Below are positions 24,287-33,248 of a stretch of DNA of 48,012 nucleotides, one piece after another. The stretch lies in NCBI GenBank assembly GCA_020852755.1, contig JADZAF010000218.1, forward strand, positions 1 to 48,012, written 5' to 3'. Within the stretch, counting starts at the first letter, position 1. Every line of letters starts with the position of its first letter. The notes under the pieces were generated by a model that searched no databases, was not told the DNA's origin, and worked only from the letters and a program-made list of their open reading frames with translations. The position numbers and the translations under genes were made by a program. This DNA is from Bryobacterales bacterium (lineage in GTDB: Bacteria; Acidobacteriota; Terriglobia; Bryobacterales; Bryobacteraceae).

Positions 24287-24292
24287 ATCCTA
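24287..24292 (-). promoter_or_regulatory. Leaderless-type -10 box for the thioesterase
   Basis: Minus-strand TAGGAT with 9 nt to the ATG at 24277. It may also drive the three downstream amidohydrolase genes. No -35 match was recognised. Confidence 0.4.
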
Positions 24293-24317
24293 ATACGAAG
24301 CGCGCGGGGCGGTGGAA

Positions 24318-24348
24318 TTGACACGGATGTGTTGCCCCTGCCTACAAT
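24318..24348 (+). promoter_or_regulatory. Promoter of the lipoprotein/ABC/Wzc operon
   Basis: A perfect TTGACA at 24318-24323, a 19-nt spacer and TACAAT at 24343-24348, with 11 nt from the hexamer to the ATG at 24360. This is the best -35/-10 pair in the window and again predicts a near-leaderless transcript. Confidence 0.55.
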
Positions 24349-24359
24349 GAAATTTCGGG

Positions 24360-25289
24360 ATGGATTCTCCAAAACGCCGCTCTACCCTTGTCTGCGTGGT
24401 GCTGACTGCTCTCACCCTGGTCTCCGCGACGTCCTGCGTGGTCCGGCGGCGTGTCATCACCCGGCAGGGCGGCGGCGGCAACCAGGCCTTGCTGACCGCC
24501 GACGAATCGGTGCTGAGCAAACAGGTTTCGGAGCGCTACAGCGCCATCCGCACCCTCAACGCCACGGTGGACATGGTGCCCGCCCTGGGCTCGGTCAATA
24601 AAGGCAAAGTCACTGAATACAAGGACGTGCGGGCCTATGTCCTGCTCCGGAAACCGGCCGACATCCGCATCATCGGACTGTACCCGGTGGTGCGCAACAA
24701 GGCCTTCGACATGGTCTCGAACGGGAAGCAATTCGAGCTTTACGTGCCGGCCAGGAACCGCGTCATCGTGGGAGCCAATGAAGTGCGCGCGCCGGCCAAG
24801 AACAAGCTGGAAAACCTGCGCCCGCAGCACTTCCAGGAAGCCTTGATCATCGAGCCGGTCAATCCCGCGCGGGAAGAGGCAGTGCTGGAGAATCTCACCG
24901 ACGAAGAGAACGCGGCCTATATCCTGCACATCCTGAGCCGCCAGGCCGGAGGCAGACTGCAGCTGGCGCGCAACCTCTGGTTTGACCGTCTGAACCTGCA
25001 CCTCGTGCGACAGCAGATTTTCGACGCTTCGGGCGATATCCTCACCGATGCCCGGTACCGCGAGTGGGAGACCTACGACGGCATCCGCTTCCCGAAGCAG
25101 ATCGAGATCAACCGTCCTCAGGACGAATATGGGGTGGTGATGACCGTGGTCAAGATGGACATCAACAAGCCCCTGACCGACGACAAGTTCGCCCTCGAGC
25201 GCCCGGCAGGCGTGCAGCTGCAGGTTCTGGGCGAACCCCCCATGGCGGCGGAAGGCCGGGTGTCGGCCAACGGCAAGAGAAAGAACTAA
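24360..25289 (+). CDS. Lipoprotein, LolA/DUF4292-like, of an ABC/EPS operon
   Basis: 309 residues. The N-terminal signal (TLVCVVLTALTLVSATSC) ends in a possible lipobox with Cys26. The body has the alternating beta-strand layout of LolA-like and DUF4292 proteins (IRTLNATVDMVP, PADIRIIGLYPVVRNKAFD, VSNGKQFELYVPARNRV, DGIRFPKQIEINRP). Such proteins bind lipids or sit near outer-membrane lipoprotein transport. It is the first gene of a tight unit: the stop at 25289 abuts the GTG of the ABC permease at 25290. The lipobox is imperfect (Ala at -3), so lipidation is uncertain. Specific role unknown; binding a lipid or polysaccharide for the ABC exporter is inferred. Confidence 0.8.
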   Translation: MDSPKRRSTLVCVVLTALTLVSATSCVVRRRVITRQGGGGNQALLTADESVLSKQVSERYSAIRTLNATVDMVPALGSVNKGKVTEYKDVRAYVLLRKPADIRIIGLYPVVRNKAFDMVSNGKQFELYVPARNRVIVGANEVRAPAKNKLENLRPQHFQEALIIEPVNPAREEAVLENLTDEENAAYILHILSRQAGGRLQLARNLWFDRLNLHLVRQQIFDASGDILTDARYREWETYDGIRFPKQIEINRPQDEYGVVMTVVKMDINKPLTDDKFALERPAGVQLQVLGEPPMAAEGRVSANGKRKN

Positions 25290-26387
25290 GTGATCAACAA
25301 ACTGGTGCTGGAGAACCTGAAACAAAGGCCTATCCGCACGTCCCTCAGTATTCTGCTGATCGGCGTTCCCGTGACCCTGATCCTGACCCTGGTGGGCCTG
25401 AGCGAGGGCACCCTGGAGGATTCGGCGCGGCGCCAGCGCGGCGTGGGCGCCGATATCGTCATACGGCCGCGCGGCTCTTCCTTCATGGCGCTGAGCAGCG
25501 CTCCCATCCCCGAAGGCATCGTCAAGATGCTGAGTCAGGAGCCGCACATCACGGCGGTGAGCGGCACGGTCATTCAGGCGCTGTCCGGCCTGAATTCCAT
25601 CACCGGCGTGGACCTGGAGTCCTTCTCCAGAATCAGCGGGGGCTTCCGGTTCATTGAAGGGGGCCCGTTTCGCGGGCCGGATGACATCATCGTCGATCAG
25701 TTCTACGCCGCCCAGAACAACCTGCACGCGGGCGGCAGGGTCGGCGGCATCCTCAACCGCGAGTGGCGTGTGGCGGGCATCATCGAAGGCGGAAAACTGG
25801 CACGCCTCATGCTTCCGATCCGGGTCTTGCAGGATGCCACCGGCAACACCGGCAAGCTGAGCCAGATCTACGTCAAAGTGGACCGGCCGGCCAACATTGA
25901 CGCCGTGGTGGCTTCGCTCCGGGCGAAGCTGGAAGGCTACCCCATATACTCCATGGAGGAGTTGCTCTCCCTGATTTCTGTGAACAACGTGCCCTTGCTG
26001 AGCGGCTTCATCGACGTAGTGGTAGGGATCGGCATCATCATCGGGTTTGCCGTGGTCTTCCTATCCATGTACACCTCGGTGCTGCAGCGGACCCGGGAGA
26101 TCGGGATTCTGAAATCCCTGGGCGCCTCGCGCTGGTACGTGCTGAACATCGTGCTGCGGGAGGCTACCCTGCTGGCGGTGGGCGGCACGGTTCTGGGTAT
26201 CCTGCTCAGCTTCGCCACCAAATGGGTGATCGCGGAGATGGTGCCGGCCTCGCTGACCCAGAAGATCGTTCTGCCGTGGTGGCCCATCGCCGGGTTGATC
26301 GCGCTGTGCGGCTCGCTTCTGGGCGGGCTGTACCCCGGCTACCAGGCTGCCAGCCAGGATCCTATCGAAGCTCTCGCCTATGAGTGA
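25290..26387 (+). CDS. ABC transporter permease, FtsX/MacB family
   Basis: 365 residues from a GTG. One membrane helix at the start (about 14-35), a large extracytoplasmic domain (about 40-230) and three C-terminal helices (about 238-262, 280-305, 325-350), as in the FtsX/MacB_PCD family. EIGILKSLGASRWYV (about 271-285) is the ATPase-contact coupling helix. Members do not import; they push lipoproteins, lipids or peptides outward or transmit mechanical signals. Four-helix subunit pairs with the ATPase gene that overlaps its end by 8 nt. Context with a lipoprotein and a Wzc kinase suggests envelope lipid or polysaccharide transport. Confidence 0.92.
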   Translation: MINKLVLENLKQRPIRTSLSILLIGVPVTLILTLVGLSEGTLEDSARRQRGVGADIVIRPRGSSFMALSSAPIPEGIVKMLSQEPHITAVSGTVIQALSGLNSITGVDLESFSRISGGFRFIEGGPFRGPDDIIVDQFYAAQNNLHAGGRVGGILNREWRVAGIIEGGKLARLMLPIRVLQDATGNTGKLSQIYVKVDRPANIDAVVASLRAKLEGYPIYSMEELLSLISVNNVPLLSGFIDVVVGIGIIIGFAVVFLSMYTSVLQRTREIGILKSLGASRWYVLNIVLREATLLAVGGTVLGILLSFATKWVIAEMVPASLTQKIVLPWWPIAGLIALCGSLLGGLYPGYQAASQDPIEALAYE

Positions 26388-27057
26388 GACCGTCATCCAA
26401 ATCGAGGGGCTGCGCAAGGTCTTCCGGGTGGGCAAGGTGGATGTGGAGGCCTTGCGGGGCGTGGATTTCGAAGTCCTCCAGGGCGAGTTCGTCTCCATCG
26501 TGGGGCCCTCGGGTTCGGGCAAGTCCACGTTGTTCCACGTGATCGGCGGGCTCACGCCGCCCACGGCCGGCACCGTGCGGGTCCTCAACTACGACCTGGC
26601 CGCGCTCACCGACGCCGGGCGCACCAACCTCAGGAAAACGGCGGTGGGGTTCGTTTTCCAGAAATTCAACCTGCTGCCCACGCTGACGGCGGCCGACAAT
26701 ATCGCCATCGCGCGCCACATCGCCGGACGTGACCACATCGCCGAGGATCCCGAGTTCCGCAAAGTGCTGGACCTGCTGGGCATCACTCACCGGCTGCACC
26801 ATAAGCCGGCGGCGCTTTCCGGCGGCGAGCAGCAGCGCGTGGCCATCGCCCGGGCCATCGTCAACCATCCCGCCATCCTGCTGGCGGATGAGCCGACCGG
26901 GAACCTGGACTCGCAGAACTCCCAGGCCGTGCTCTCGGTGCTGCGCGACCTGAACGAACGGATCGGCCAGACCATCCTCATGATCACCCACAACCCCGAG
27001 GCGGCGGCCTACGGACATCGCCTGGTGAATATGCGGGACGGGCGCATCGTACAATAG
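26380..27057 (+). CDS. ABC transporter ATPase, LolD/MacB type
   Basis: 225 residues. Walker A is GPSGSGKST (about 44-52), Q-loop in GFVFQKFNLLPTLTA, signature LSGGEQQRVAIARA (about 147-160), Walker B AILLADEPTGNLDSQN (about 166-181), and the H-loop in ILMITHNPEAAAYG. The TGNLDSQ stretch is the LolD/MacB/FtsE marker. It powers the FtsX-type permease just upstream. The stop codon overlaps a TACAAT box for the Wzc gene, which starts 7 nt later, so the kinase could have extra promoter input. Confidence 0.95.
   Translation: MSETVIQIEGLRKVFRVGKVDVEALRGVDFEVLQGEFVSIVGPSGSGKSTLFHVIGGLTPPTAGTVRVLNYDLAALTDAGRTNLRKTAVGFVFQKFNLLPTLTAADNIAIARHIAGRDHIAEDPEFRKVLDLLGITHRLHHKPAALSGGEQQRVAIARAIVNHPAILLADEPTGNLDSQNSQAVLSVLRDLNERIGQTILMITHNPEAAAYGHRLVNMRDGRIVQ
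27050..27055 (+). promoter_or_regulatory. Internal leaderless-type -10 box for the Wzc gene
   Basis: TACAAT overlapping the stop codon of the ABC ATPase gene, with 9 nt to the ATG at 27065. It is the same hexamer as the operon promoter at 24343. No Shine-Dalgarno precedes the ATG. Confidence 0.4.
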
Positions 27058-27064
27058 ATCCTGC

Positions 27065-29341
27065 ATGGATCGTCCCCCGGACTCCAGCCTTGTCCCTTTC
27101 GATCCGGCCCAACCGCCGGCCCCGCAGGCCGTCATCCAGATGCATCCGGCTCCTCCCCAGTGGCGGCAGGAGGAGGAAGTGCCCCTGCGGCTGTTCTGGC
27201 GCGTCCTCCGCAAGCGCTTTTGGAAGATCGTGTTCTGCTTCGTCACCGTCTTCTTAAGCGTGCTGGTCGCGACGCTCAAGCAGACTCCCGTTTACGAAGC
27301 CGCCGCCCTGATCGAGATCGACAAGGAGAATCCCCAGATTCTCTCCTTCAAGGAGATCCTGAACCTGGAGTCGAACAGCGACGAATATCTGGAGACGCAG
27401 TACCGGGTGCTGAAGAGCCGTTCCCTGGCTGACAAAGTAGTGCGGGAGCTGAAGCTGTTCCGGAAACCGGAATGGTATCGCAAGCGCCAGTTTCTGGATC
27501 TGTACCGCAGCGACCCGCCGCCCGATTCCCTGGCGTCGGTGGCGCACGGCGCCGCGCAGGTGGACCCGGAGAACGCCGCCTACCGCAACACGATTGAGAA
27601 TTTCCTCAAGGACCTGGACATACGGCCGGTGCGGCGCAGCAACCTGGTCGAGGTCGCTTTCTCGTCCAGCGATTCGCGACTGGCCGCGGCGGTCACCAAC
27701 GCGCTGGCCACCAGCTATATCGACCGTAACCTGGAAGTGAAATTCGAAGCCACCCAGAAGGCCTCGGAGTGGCTACGCGGCCAGCTGGTGGGCCTCAAGG
27801 CGCGGCTGGAGAAAGCCGAAGACGCGCTGCAGGATTACGCCCGGCGCAACGACATCGTCTTCCTGGACGACAAGCAGACGGCTTCCAACGAGAAGCTCCG
27901 CCAGGTGGAGACGGAGTACACCAAGGCGCAGGCCGAGCGCATCCAGGCCGAAGCCGTGTATCGCAGCCTGCTCGATGGGCAGCTGGACGCGCCCGGCGTG
28001 CTGGAGAACAAGCTGGTCCAGGATCTTTCCAGCAACCTGAACGAACTGACCCGCGAGTACGCCCGGCTCACCCAGTTGTTCAAGCCCGACTATCCCCAGG
28101 CCCAGCAATTGAAGCTGCAGATCGATACCGTGCAGAGGAATCTGGAGTCCGCCAAGAAGACCCTGATCGCCAATAAGGAGCACCTCTACAAGGCGGCTTT
28201 GGAGCGCGAGCAGATGCTGGCGGCGGCGGTGCAGGAGCAGCGCGCGGTGGTGGCTCAGGTGGCCGAGCGCTCCATCCAGTACGGCATCCTCAAGCGCGAG
28301 GTGGATACCAACAAGCAACTCTACGAAGGGCTGCTCAACCGCATGCGCGAGGCCGAGGTCTCGGCCGGGCTGAAGGCCAGCAATGTCCGGATCGTCGACG
28401 CCGCCCAGGTGCCCAAGCGTCCGGTTCGTCCCAAGGTGGCCTTGAACCTTTTCCTGGGCCTCTTCGTCGGCCTGGGACTGGGCATCGGCTACGCCTTCCT
28501 GGAGGAGCACCTGGACAATTCGGTGAAGAATCCGGATGATGTCGAGCGGCTGCTCGCCTTGCCGACCCTGGGGGTGATCCCGCTGTTCGCGCCGGGCCCG
28601 AAGCAGCCCGCCGTTCTCACCGAATCCGCGCGGGGCTCGCTCACGGAGCCGGCCTCCGACAGCAAGTCGCACCTGGCGGAAGCCTATCGCTCGCTGCGCA
28701 CCTCGATCCTTCTTTCCACGAATCCCCGGCCGCGCGTGGTGCTGACCACCAGCGCCCTGGCCAAGGAAGGCAAGACCACCACCACGGTGAACCTCGCCCT
28801 CACGCTGGCCAGCCTGGGCAGCCGTGTGGTGGTGCTGGATTGCGACATGCGCCGGCCCACCTGCCACAAGCTCCTCCGCACCCGGCCGGAGAAGGGCGTG
28901 ATCCACTATCTGACCGGGCAAGCCACCATGGAGGAGATCACGACGCCGGTGCCGGGAGTGGACAACCTGCACCTGGTGGCCTGCGGCCCCATCCCGCCCA
29001 ACCCCACCGAGCTGCTCTCCCAGCCGCTGGCGGCCTCGCTGGTGCGCTGGCTGGCGGAGCATCACGATTTCGTCCTCATAGACTCCCCGCCGGTGGTGGG
29101 AGTGACCGACTCGCGCATCCTGGCCACGCTGGCCGATTCGGTCGTCCTGGTGGTCCGCTCCCACGCCACCACCCGGCAACTGGTCCGCCGGACCCTGGAC
29201 GACTTCCGCCAGATCGGAGCCCGGGTGATCGGCGTGGTGCTCAACGGCGCCGACGTCCACTCCTCGGACTACGATTACTACGGATATTACTCGTACTATA
29301 AGAGTTACTATCTGGAAGACGGCAGTAAGAAGAGGGGATAG
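27065..29341 (+). CDS. Polysaccharide co-polymerase and BY-kinase (Wzc-like)
   Basis: 758 residues. A Wzz domain (about 35-240) begins with a membrane helix (about 51-70); a long coiled-coil region (about 230-440) has a second helix at about 459-480. The C-terminal tyrosine kinase has Walker A SALAKEGKTTTT (about 560-571), Walker A' VVVLDCDMRRP (about 588-598) and Walker B FVLIDSPPVVGVTDS (about 670-684). The tail is tyrosine-rich, with nine Tyr in about fifteen residues (DYDYYGYYSYYKSYY), the autophosphorylation cluster. This controls chain length and export of an exopolysaccharide through Wza-type channels. No Wza, Wzx or Wzy is nearby, so the rest of the pathway must lie elsewhere. Confidence 0.95.
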   Translation: MDRPPDSSLVPFDPAQPPAPQAVIQMHPAPPQWRQEEEVPLRLFWRVLRKRFWKIVFCFVTVFLSVLVATLKQTPVYEAAALIEIDKENPQILSFKEILNLESNSDEYLETQYRVLKSRSLADKVVRELKLFRKPEWYRKRQFLDLYRSDPPPDSLASVAHGAAQVDPENAAYRNTIENFLKDLDIRPVRRSNLVEVAFSSSDSRLAAAVTNALATSYIDRNLEVKFEATQKASEWLRGQLVGLKARLEKAEDALQDYARRNDIVFLDDKQTASNEKLRQVETEYTKAQAERIQAEAVYRSLLDGQLDAPGVLENKLVQDLSSNLNELTREYARLTQLFKPDYPQAQQLKLQIDTVQRNLESAKKTLIANKEHLYKAALEREQMLAAAVQEQRAVVAQVAERSIQYGILKREVDTNKQLYEGLLNRMREAEVSAGLKASNVRIVDAAQVPKRPVRPKVALNLFLGLFVGLGLGIGYAFLEEHLDNSVKNPDDVERLLALPTLGVIPLFAPGPKQPAVLTESARGSLTEPASDSKSHLAEAYRSLRTSILLSTNPRPRVVLTTSALAKEGKTTTTVNLALTLASLGSRVVVLDCDMRRPTCHKLLRTRPEKGVIHYLTGQATMEEITTPVPGVDNLHLVACGPIPPNPTELLSQPLAASLVRWLAEHHDFVLIDSPPVVGVTDSRILATLADSVVLVVRSHATTRQLVRRTLDDFRQIGARVIGVVLNGADVHSSDYDYYGYYSYYKSYYLEDGSKKRG

Positions 29342-29396
29342 CGGCCGGATTTCAACAGCGGCGCTGGCCAGTTGCAGCCGCGTTGCACAACACCAA

Positions 29397-30701
29397 TTAT
29401 CTGGCCTGACCAGCCACGGCCTTCTCCACCCTCGCCGTATCCTTCCTCGCGAACCCGGCGGCGCCCGCCACCAGCAGCAGGCCCGCCGCGACATAGACGA
29501 TCGCGGCCAGGGAGATGGCCGTTCCCAGGCTGGACTGCTGGGCGATGTAGCCCACCACCAGGGGCGCGGTGCCTCCTCCGGCAAGCCAGCCGATCATGTT
29601 CATGAAGCCGGCCGCGGTGCCGCGGGCCTCCGGACGCACTACGTCGAAAAGGGAAGCGAAGATATTGGCGTCGTAGACGCCCTTGAAGAACCCCCACGCC
29701 ATCAGGGCTACGATCAGCCAGGCGACCGATTGGGTGGCGCCGCAGAGCACCACGAAGGGCGCTCCGGCGAACACGCCCAGGGCTTGAACCAGCATGCGGC
29801 CGCCCGGGGTGCGGCGGCGCAGCCAGTCGGCCATCCAGCCGCCTAGCGGCGCCCCGGCCATGCTGGCCAGTTGGGCGAAGATGGTGGCGGTGAGGCCGGC
29901 CATGGCCAGGCTGAGATGAAAACGGTCGTACAGGAACTTCGGCATCCAGGAGAGCAGCACCAGGGCCACGAAATTCGCGCACATGAACGCCGCCATCAGA
30001 AACAGCACGGTGGGGGTGCCCCAGATGGTTTTGAGAAAATCGCCCAAACGCATGCGTCCGCCGGCCGCCGGCACTGCGGCGGTCCCGGCATCGCTGCGGT
30101 CGGCGGCGCCGCGCTCCGGCTCGTGGAGCAGGCGGTGGAGCAGGAAACCCAGTAAAATGCCCAGCCCGCCGAAGACGATGAACGACCAGCGCCAGCCGTA
30201 GTGCTGGCCGATGAGCCCGGCGAAAAACCCTCCCCCGATAGTCCCGAAATAGACGCTGGTCTGGTGGAACCCCATGGCCCGGGAGCGGGTCCGCTTGCCG
30301 TGATAATCGCTCACCAGCGACATGGAGGCCGGATAGTAAAAGGTCTCTCCCAGTCCCTCCGCGGCGCGGAAGAAAAGCAACTGGGGGAAGTTCCTGGCCC
30401 AGGCGGTTGCCACGCAGATCACGCTCCAGGCGTGCAGGCCGCCCAGGATGGCGGCCTTTCGCCGGATCCGGTCGACAATGTTCCCCGCCAGCGGAGCCGA
30501 CAGCCCATAGACCCAGGCGAACGACGATCCGAGCAGCCCGAGTTGAATGGGCGTCAGGCCCAGTTCCTTCTCCAGCAGCGGGAACACCGAAAAGATCGCC
30601 TGGCGGTCGGCATAATTGAAGAACGAGATCCACCACAGCATCCCCACCACGTGCCACTTGTAGTGGGGATGCGACGCCAGCCCGGCCGGCGCGGGTGTCA
30701 C
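29397..30701 (-). CDS. MFS transporter (sugar acid/organic anion type)
   Basis: 434 residues with 12 predicted helices and a central cytoplasmic loop (about 205-225). The start has the ACS/hexuronate family pattern WWISFFNYADRQAIFSVFPLLEKELG, followed by GSSFAWVYGLSAPLAGNIVDRI, the loop 2-3 region, and RAAEGLGETFYYPASMSLVSDYH. This family carries hexuronates, glucarate, galactonate and similar anions with H+. The start overlaps the stop of the exported ThuA gene as ATGA (30698-30701), a two-gene unit that suggests uptake of a product released outside. Downstream is the convergent Wzc gene, 55 nt away. Confidence 0.92.
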   Translation of the reverse strand: MTPAPAGLASHPHYKWHVVGMLWWISFFNYADRQAIFSVFPLLEKELGLTPIQLGLLGSSFAWVYGLSAPLAGNIVDRIRRKAAILGGLHAWSVICVATAWARNFPQLLFFRAAEGLGETFYYPASMSLVSDYHGKRTRSRAMGFHQTSVYFGTIGGGFFAGLIGQHYGWRWSFIVFGGLGILLGFLLHRLLHEPERGAADRSDAGTAAVPAAGGRMRLGDFLKTIWGTPTVLFLMAAFMCANFVALVLLSWMPKFLYDRFHLSLAMAGLTATIFAQLASMAGAPLGGWMADWLRRRTPGGRMLVQALGVFAGAPFVVLCGATQSVAWLIVALMAWGFFKGVYDANIFASLFDVVRPEARGTAAGFMNMIGWLAGGGTAPLVVGYIAQQSSLGTAISLAAIVYVAAGLLLVAGAAGFARKDTARVEKAVAGQAR

Positions 30702-31510
30702 GGTCTCAACTCAGGCGGAACCGGCAGGGTTACGTCGCCGGTAGCGGCCCATTCCGCTCCCCGGGTGAAGGTGACCACGAAGGCCGGTGTCTGCACGGCG
30801 GGAGCGTCGTGGCCCAGTACGGTGGTGAAGACACGGCCGCTGCCGTACTGGACGGTCCACAGCATGGGCTGGTCCCGCCCGTCGCCGGGGATGGGCTGGC
30901 GTGCCTTCCCCCCGTACAACTTATGGTCGTCCCAGGCAGTGGCCAGCACGTGGTAGCTGCCCTCCGGCTGCCACTTCAGGTTGGCATACAGCTCGTCCTT
31001 GGGCTGCGGGAAGGATTTCTTCAAGCCGCGCGTGACGGGATGGTTGGGGTCGCGGATATCGACGGTGAAATCGTGTCCGGGGGAATGGTGGCCGTTATTC
31101 GGCCGCCAGTTGCCGGCCGACATCTTCTCATATTCCTCCCAGCCGTTGAAAGCGGCCACGGAGAAGTGGTACACCACCACGCCCTTGCCGGAGCGAACGA
31201 AGTTGAGCAGGGCCTGGTCGGCGCGCTCGCCCCAGCGCAGCTGCGGCTGGGCGCGGTCGAAGTAGTTCAGTACTACCAGATCGTAGGGAGCCAGAGTCTC
31301 CGGCCCCGCGCCGCGGAACTCCTCGGTGACACGCACTTCGAACTTGCCCGTGTCCTCCAGGGCCTTCCGCAGGTAGGGAGTCACCGCGCGCCAGTCATGG
31401 CCGTTCTGACCGGTGATAATCAGGGTCTGAATCTTGCGGGGCTGTGCGGTTTGGGCATACAGGGGCGCCAGCAGGGACAAGGCGCACAGCCAGAGCAGAA
31501 AACGCTTCAT
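30698..31510 (-). CDS. Exported ThuA-domain protein
   Basis: 270 residues with a signal peptide (RFLLWLCALSLLAPLYAQ). The ThuA glutamine-amidotransferase-like fold is clear: IQTLIITGQNGHDWRAVTPY (about 27-46), YDLVVLNYFDR, SGKGVVVYHFSVAAFNGWEEY and a final PMLWTVQYGSGRVFTTVLGHD (about 220-240). It lacks the Cys nucleophile of amidotransferases; ThuA is implicated in trehalose use in rhizobia, and exported forms are common with sugar-oxidising enzymes, the role being unproven. ATG 31510 has GGAGGA at 9 nt, and a TATAAT lies 31 nt upstream. It is coupled by ATGA to the MFS transporter. Confidence 0.92.
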   Translation of the reverse strand: MKRFLLWLCALSLLAPLYAQTAQPRKIQTLIITGQNGHDWRAVTPYLRKALEDTGKFEVRVTEEFRGAGPETLAPYDLVVLNYFDRAQPQLRWGERADQALLNFVRSGKGVVVYHFSVAAFNGWEEYEKMSAGNWRPNNGHHSPGHDFTVDIRDPNHPVTRGLKKSFPQPKDELYANLKWQPEGSYHVLATAWDDHKLYGGKARQPIPGDGRDQPMLWTVQYGSGRVFTTVLGHDAPAVQTPAFVVTFTRGAEWAATGDVTLPVPPELRP

Positions 31511-31541
31511 CTTTGAGTCCTCCGGACCTGTCGGAATGGAG

Positions 31542-31547
31542 ATTATA
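31542..31547 (-). promoter_or_regulatory. Putative -10 box of the ThuA-MFS operon
   Basis: Minus-strand TATAAT, 31 nt before the ATG at 31510, giving a leader that holds GGAGGA. It is a leadered contrast to the many leaderless-type genes. Confidence 0.4.
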
Positions 31548-31620
31548 TCGCGCGGGCGTGCGGGGCCGCCCGAAGCCGGGTTGCCAAGCACAGTTAGGGC
31601 AGAGGAAACTGAGGATAACA

Positions 31621-32505
31621 ATGCCAGCGAAAGTTCGAAAAGCTGTTTTCCCCGCCGCCGGCCTGGGTACCCGGTTCCTGCCCGCGACCAAGGCCCAACC
31701 CAAGGAGATGCTGCCGCTGGTGGACAAGCCCATCATCCAGTACGGGGTGGAGGAAGCCATCCGGTCAGGCATCCAGAACATCATCATCATCACCGGCCGC
31801 GGCAAGTCGGCCATCGAGGATCACTTCGACGTCAGCTTCGAGTTGGAGAACATGCTCGAGTGCCGCGGCAAGAAGGACCTGCTCGAGGTGGTGCGCAACG
31901 TCTCGGACATGATCAACGTCTGCTACCTGCGCCAGAAGGAAGCGCTGGGGCTGGGCCACGCGGTGCTGCGGGCGCGCGAACTGGTGGGCAACGAGCCCTT
32001 TGCGACCGTGCTGGCCGACGACGTGATCGACTCCGACACCCCCTGTCTGAAGCAGTTGCTGGAGGTCTACGAGTTCTTCGCCGCCCCGGTGCTGGCCGTG
32101 ATGGAAGTGCCGCGCGAGAGCATCTCCTCCTACGGGGTCGTGGATGCAGAACCGGTGTCGCACAACGGCTCGCGCGACCGCCTCTTCCGGATTCGCGACA
32201 TGGTGGAGAAACCCGGCGCGGAGACGGCGCCCTCCAACCTGGCCATCATCGGACGCTACGTGCTGACTCCCGAGATCTTCGATTCCATTACCGAAGTGCA
32301 GCCGGGCAGGGGCGGGGAGATTCAGCTCACCGACGCCCTCAAGCACCTCCTGCGGACCCGGGCCATCTACGCCTACCGCTTCGAAGGCAGGCGCTACGAT
32401 GCCGGCGACAAGCTCGGATTCCTGCAGGCCACCGTCGAGTTCGCCCTCAAACGCGACGATCTGGGCGACGCCTTCCGCGAGTACCTGAAGACCCTCCCGC
32501 TGTAG
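31621..32505 (+). CDS. galU: UTP-glucose-1-phosphate uridylyltransferase
   Basis: 294 residues, the normal GalU length. The nucleotide-binding start is AVFPAAGLGTRFLPATKAQP (about 8-27), followed by EMLPLVDKPIIQYGVEEA, VRNVSDMINVCYLRQKEALGLGHAVL and FATVLADDVID, the Mg-Asp site. EIQLTDALKHLL closes the sugar site. It makes UDP-glucose, the precursor for exopolysaccharide, cell-wall sugars and trehalose; the Wzc operon nearby is a likely consumer. The ATG at 31621 has GAGGA 6 nt before it. It is single and ends 4 nt from the convergent Yip1 gene. Confidence 0.96.
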   Translation: MPAKVRKAVFPAAGLGTRFLPATKAQPKEMLPLVDKPIIQYGVEEAIRSGIQNIIIITGRGKSAIEDHFDVSFELENMLECRGKKDLLEVVRNVSDMINVCYLRQKEALGLGHAVLRARELVGNEPFATVLADDVIDSDTPCLKQLLEVYEFFAAPVLAVMEVPRESISSYGVVDAEPVSHNGSRDRLFRIRDMVEKPGAETAPSNLAIIGRYVLTPEIFDSITEVQPGRGGEIQLTDALKHLLRTRAIYAYRFEGRRYDAGDKLGFLQATVEFALKRDDLGDAFREYLKTLPL

Positions 32506-32509
32506 GGGC

Positions 32510-33241
32510 TCACGAAATCAGCGCGATTCCGGCTGATTTCAACGCGATCCACAGCAGCCACACTGCCAGCAGCCAGGCGGCGCTTCTTCCCCAGCTCACT
32601 TTGCCGTCCGCCACCGACAGCCCCGTGGCCAGCAGCAGCAGAGTCCACAGCGAGAACAGGTCGATGCTTGCGGCAGCCGACTGCAGCCAGCGCGGTATGT
32701 CCCCGGGCAGCCAGGCGGCCAGGTTGAAAACCAGCGGGTTCTGGAGGTTGAAATCCTCCGGGTTCTTCAAGTACATCACCAGGATGGTCAGTCCGGTGGA
32801 GAGAATACCGGGCAGCAGGGAGTAGCTGGTGAGGGCGAAAACCTGCCGGAAAGAGCACTTGGATCCCAGGAAGACTTTGAAGACGACGGCCGCGACGGCG
32901 GCCAGGGCCAGCGCGTAGATGGGAATGCCGGCGGTGGCGCCGACATATCCGAGAACCGATACCATCCGGACCTGTTGTTCCACCAGGCTCTCCTGGCGCT
33001 CGACGGGCAATTGCTGGAAGCGCTCGTTGGCGGACATCTGCTGCCGCAGGAGACTGTCCCAGCCGACCCGCTGCGAAAAGCAGTAGGTGAGGGCAAGGGC
33101 CGCCACAATCAGCAACAGGAGGGGCGCCCACCAGCGCGGGCGCGCGGCCACGTCGGCGAAGGTGGTCTTGGGCTCGAAAAGCACCCCGCTGAGGCGCTGG
33201 AGTTCGCCCAGGGGTTTTGCGGGCGCGGGTTCCGGAGTCAT
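32510..33241 (-). CDS. Yip1 family membrane protein
   Basis: 243 residues. After a short cytoplasmic N-terminus (RLSGVLFEPKTTFADVAARP, the typical Yip1 pre-helix segment) come five hydrophobic segments: about 41-58, 104-124, 140-162, 188-209 and 219-240. This is the bacterial Yip1 pattern, whose role is unknown. ATG 33241 is chosen because the family starts there and TATAAT lies 7 nt before it; an upstream in-frame start at 33502 would read into the divergent gene. The divergent pair shares overlapping -10 hexamers within 22 nt. Convergent with galU, 4 nt apart. Confidence 0.85.
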   Translation of the reverse strand: MTPEPAPAKPLGELQRLSGVLFEPKTTFADVAARPRWWAPLLLLIVAALALTYCFSQRVGWDSLLRQQMSANERFQQLPVERQESLVEQQVRMVSVLGYVGATAGIPIYALALAAVAAVVFKVFLGSKCSFRQVFALTSYSLLPGILSTGLTILVMYLKNPEDFNLQNPLVFNLAAWLPGDIPRWLQSAAASIDLFSLWTLLLLATGLSVADGKVSWGRSAAWLLAVWLLWIALKSAGIALIS

Positions 33242-33248
33242 CCGGGGA

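Noticed and set aside
22994..24601. 535-residue open frame on the plus strand across the amidohydrolase and thioesterase genes
   Set aside because: Crosses three real genes and a promoter; composition artefact.
29342..29396. Weak hairpin between Wzc and MFS, considered as a two-way terminator
   Set aside because: Only about 8 bp with a bulge and no U-run.
27773..29584. 603-residue open frame on the minus strand opposite Wzc
   Set aside because: Antisense shadow of a clear Wzc kinase; no recognisable domain.
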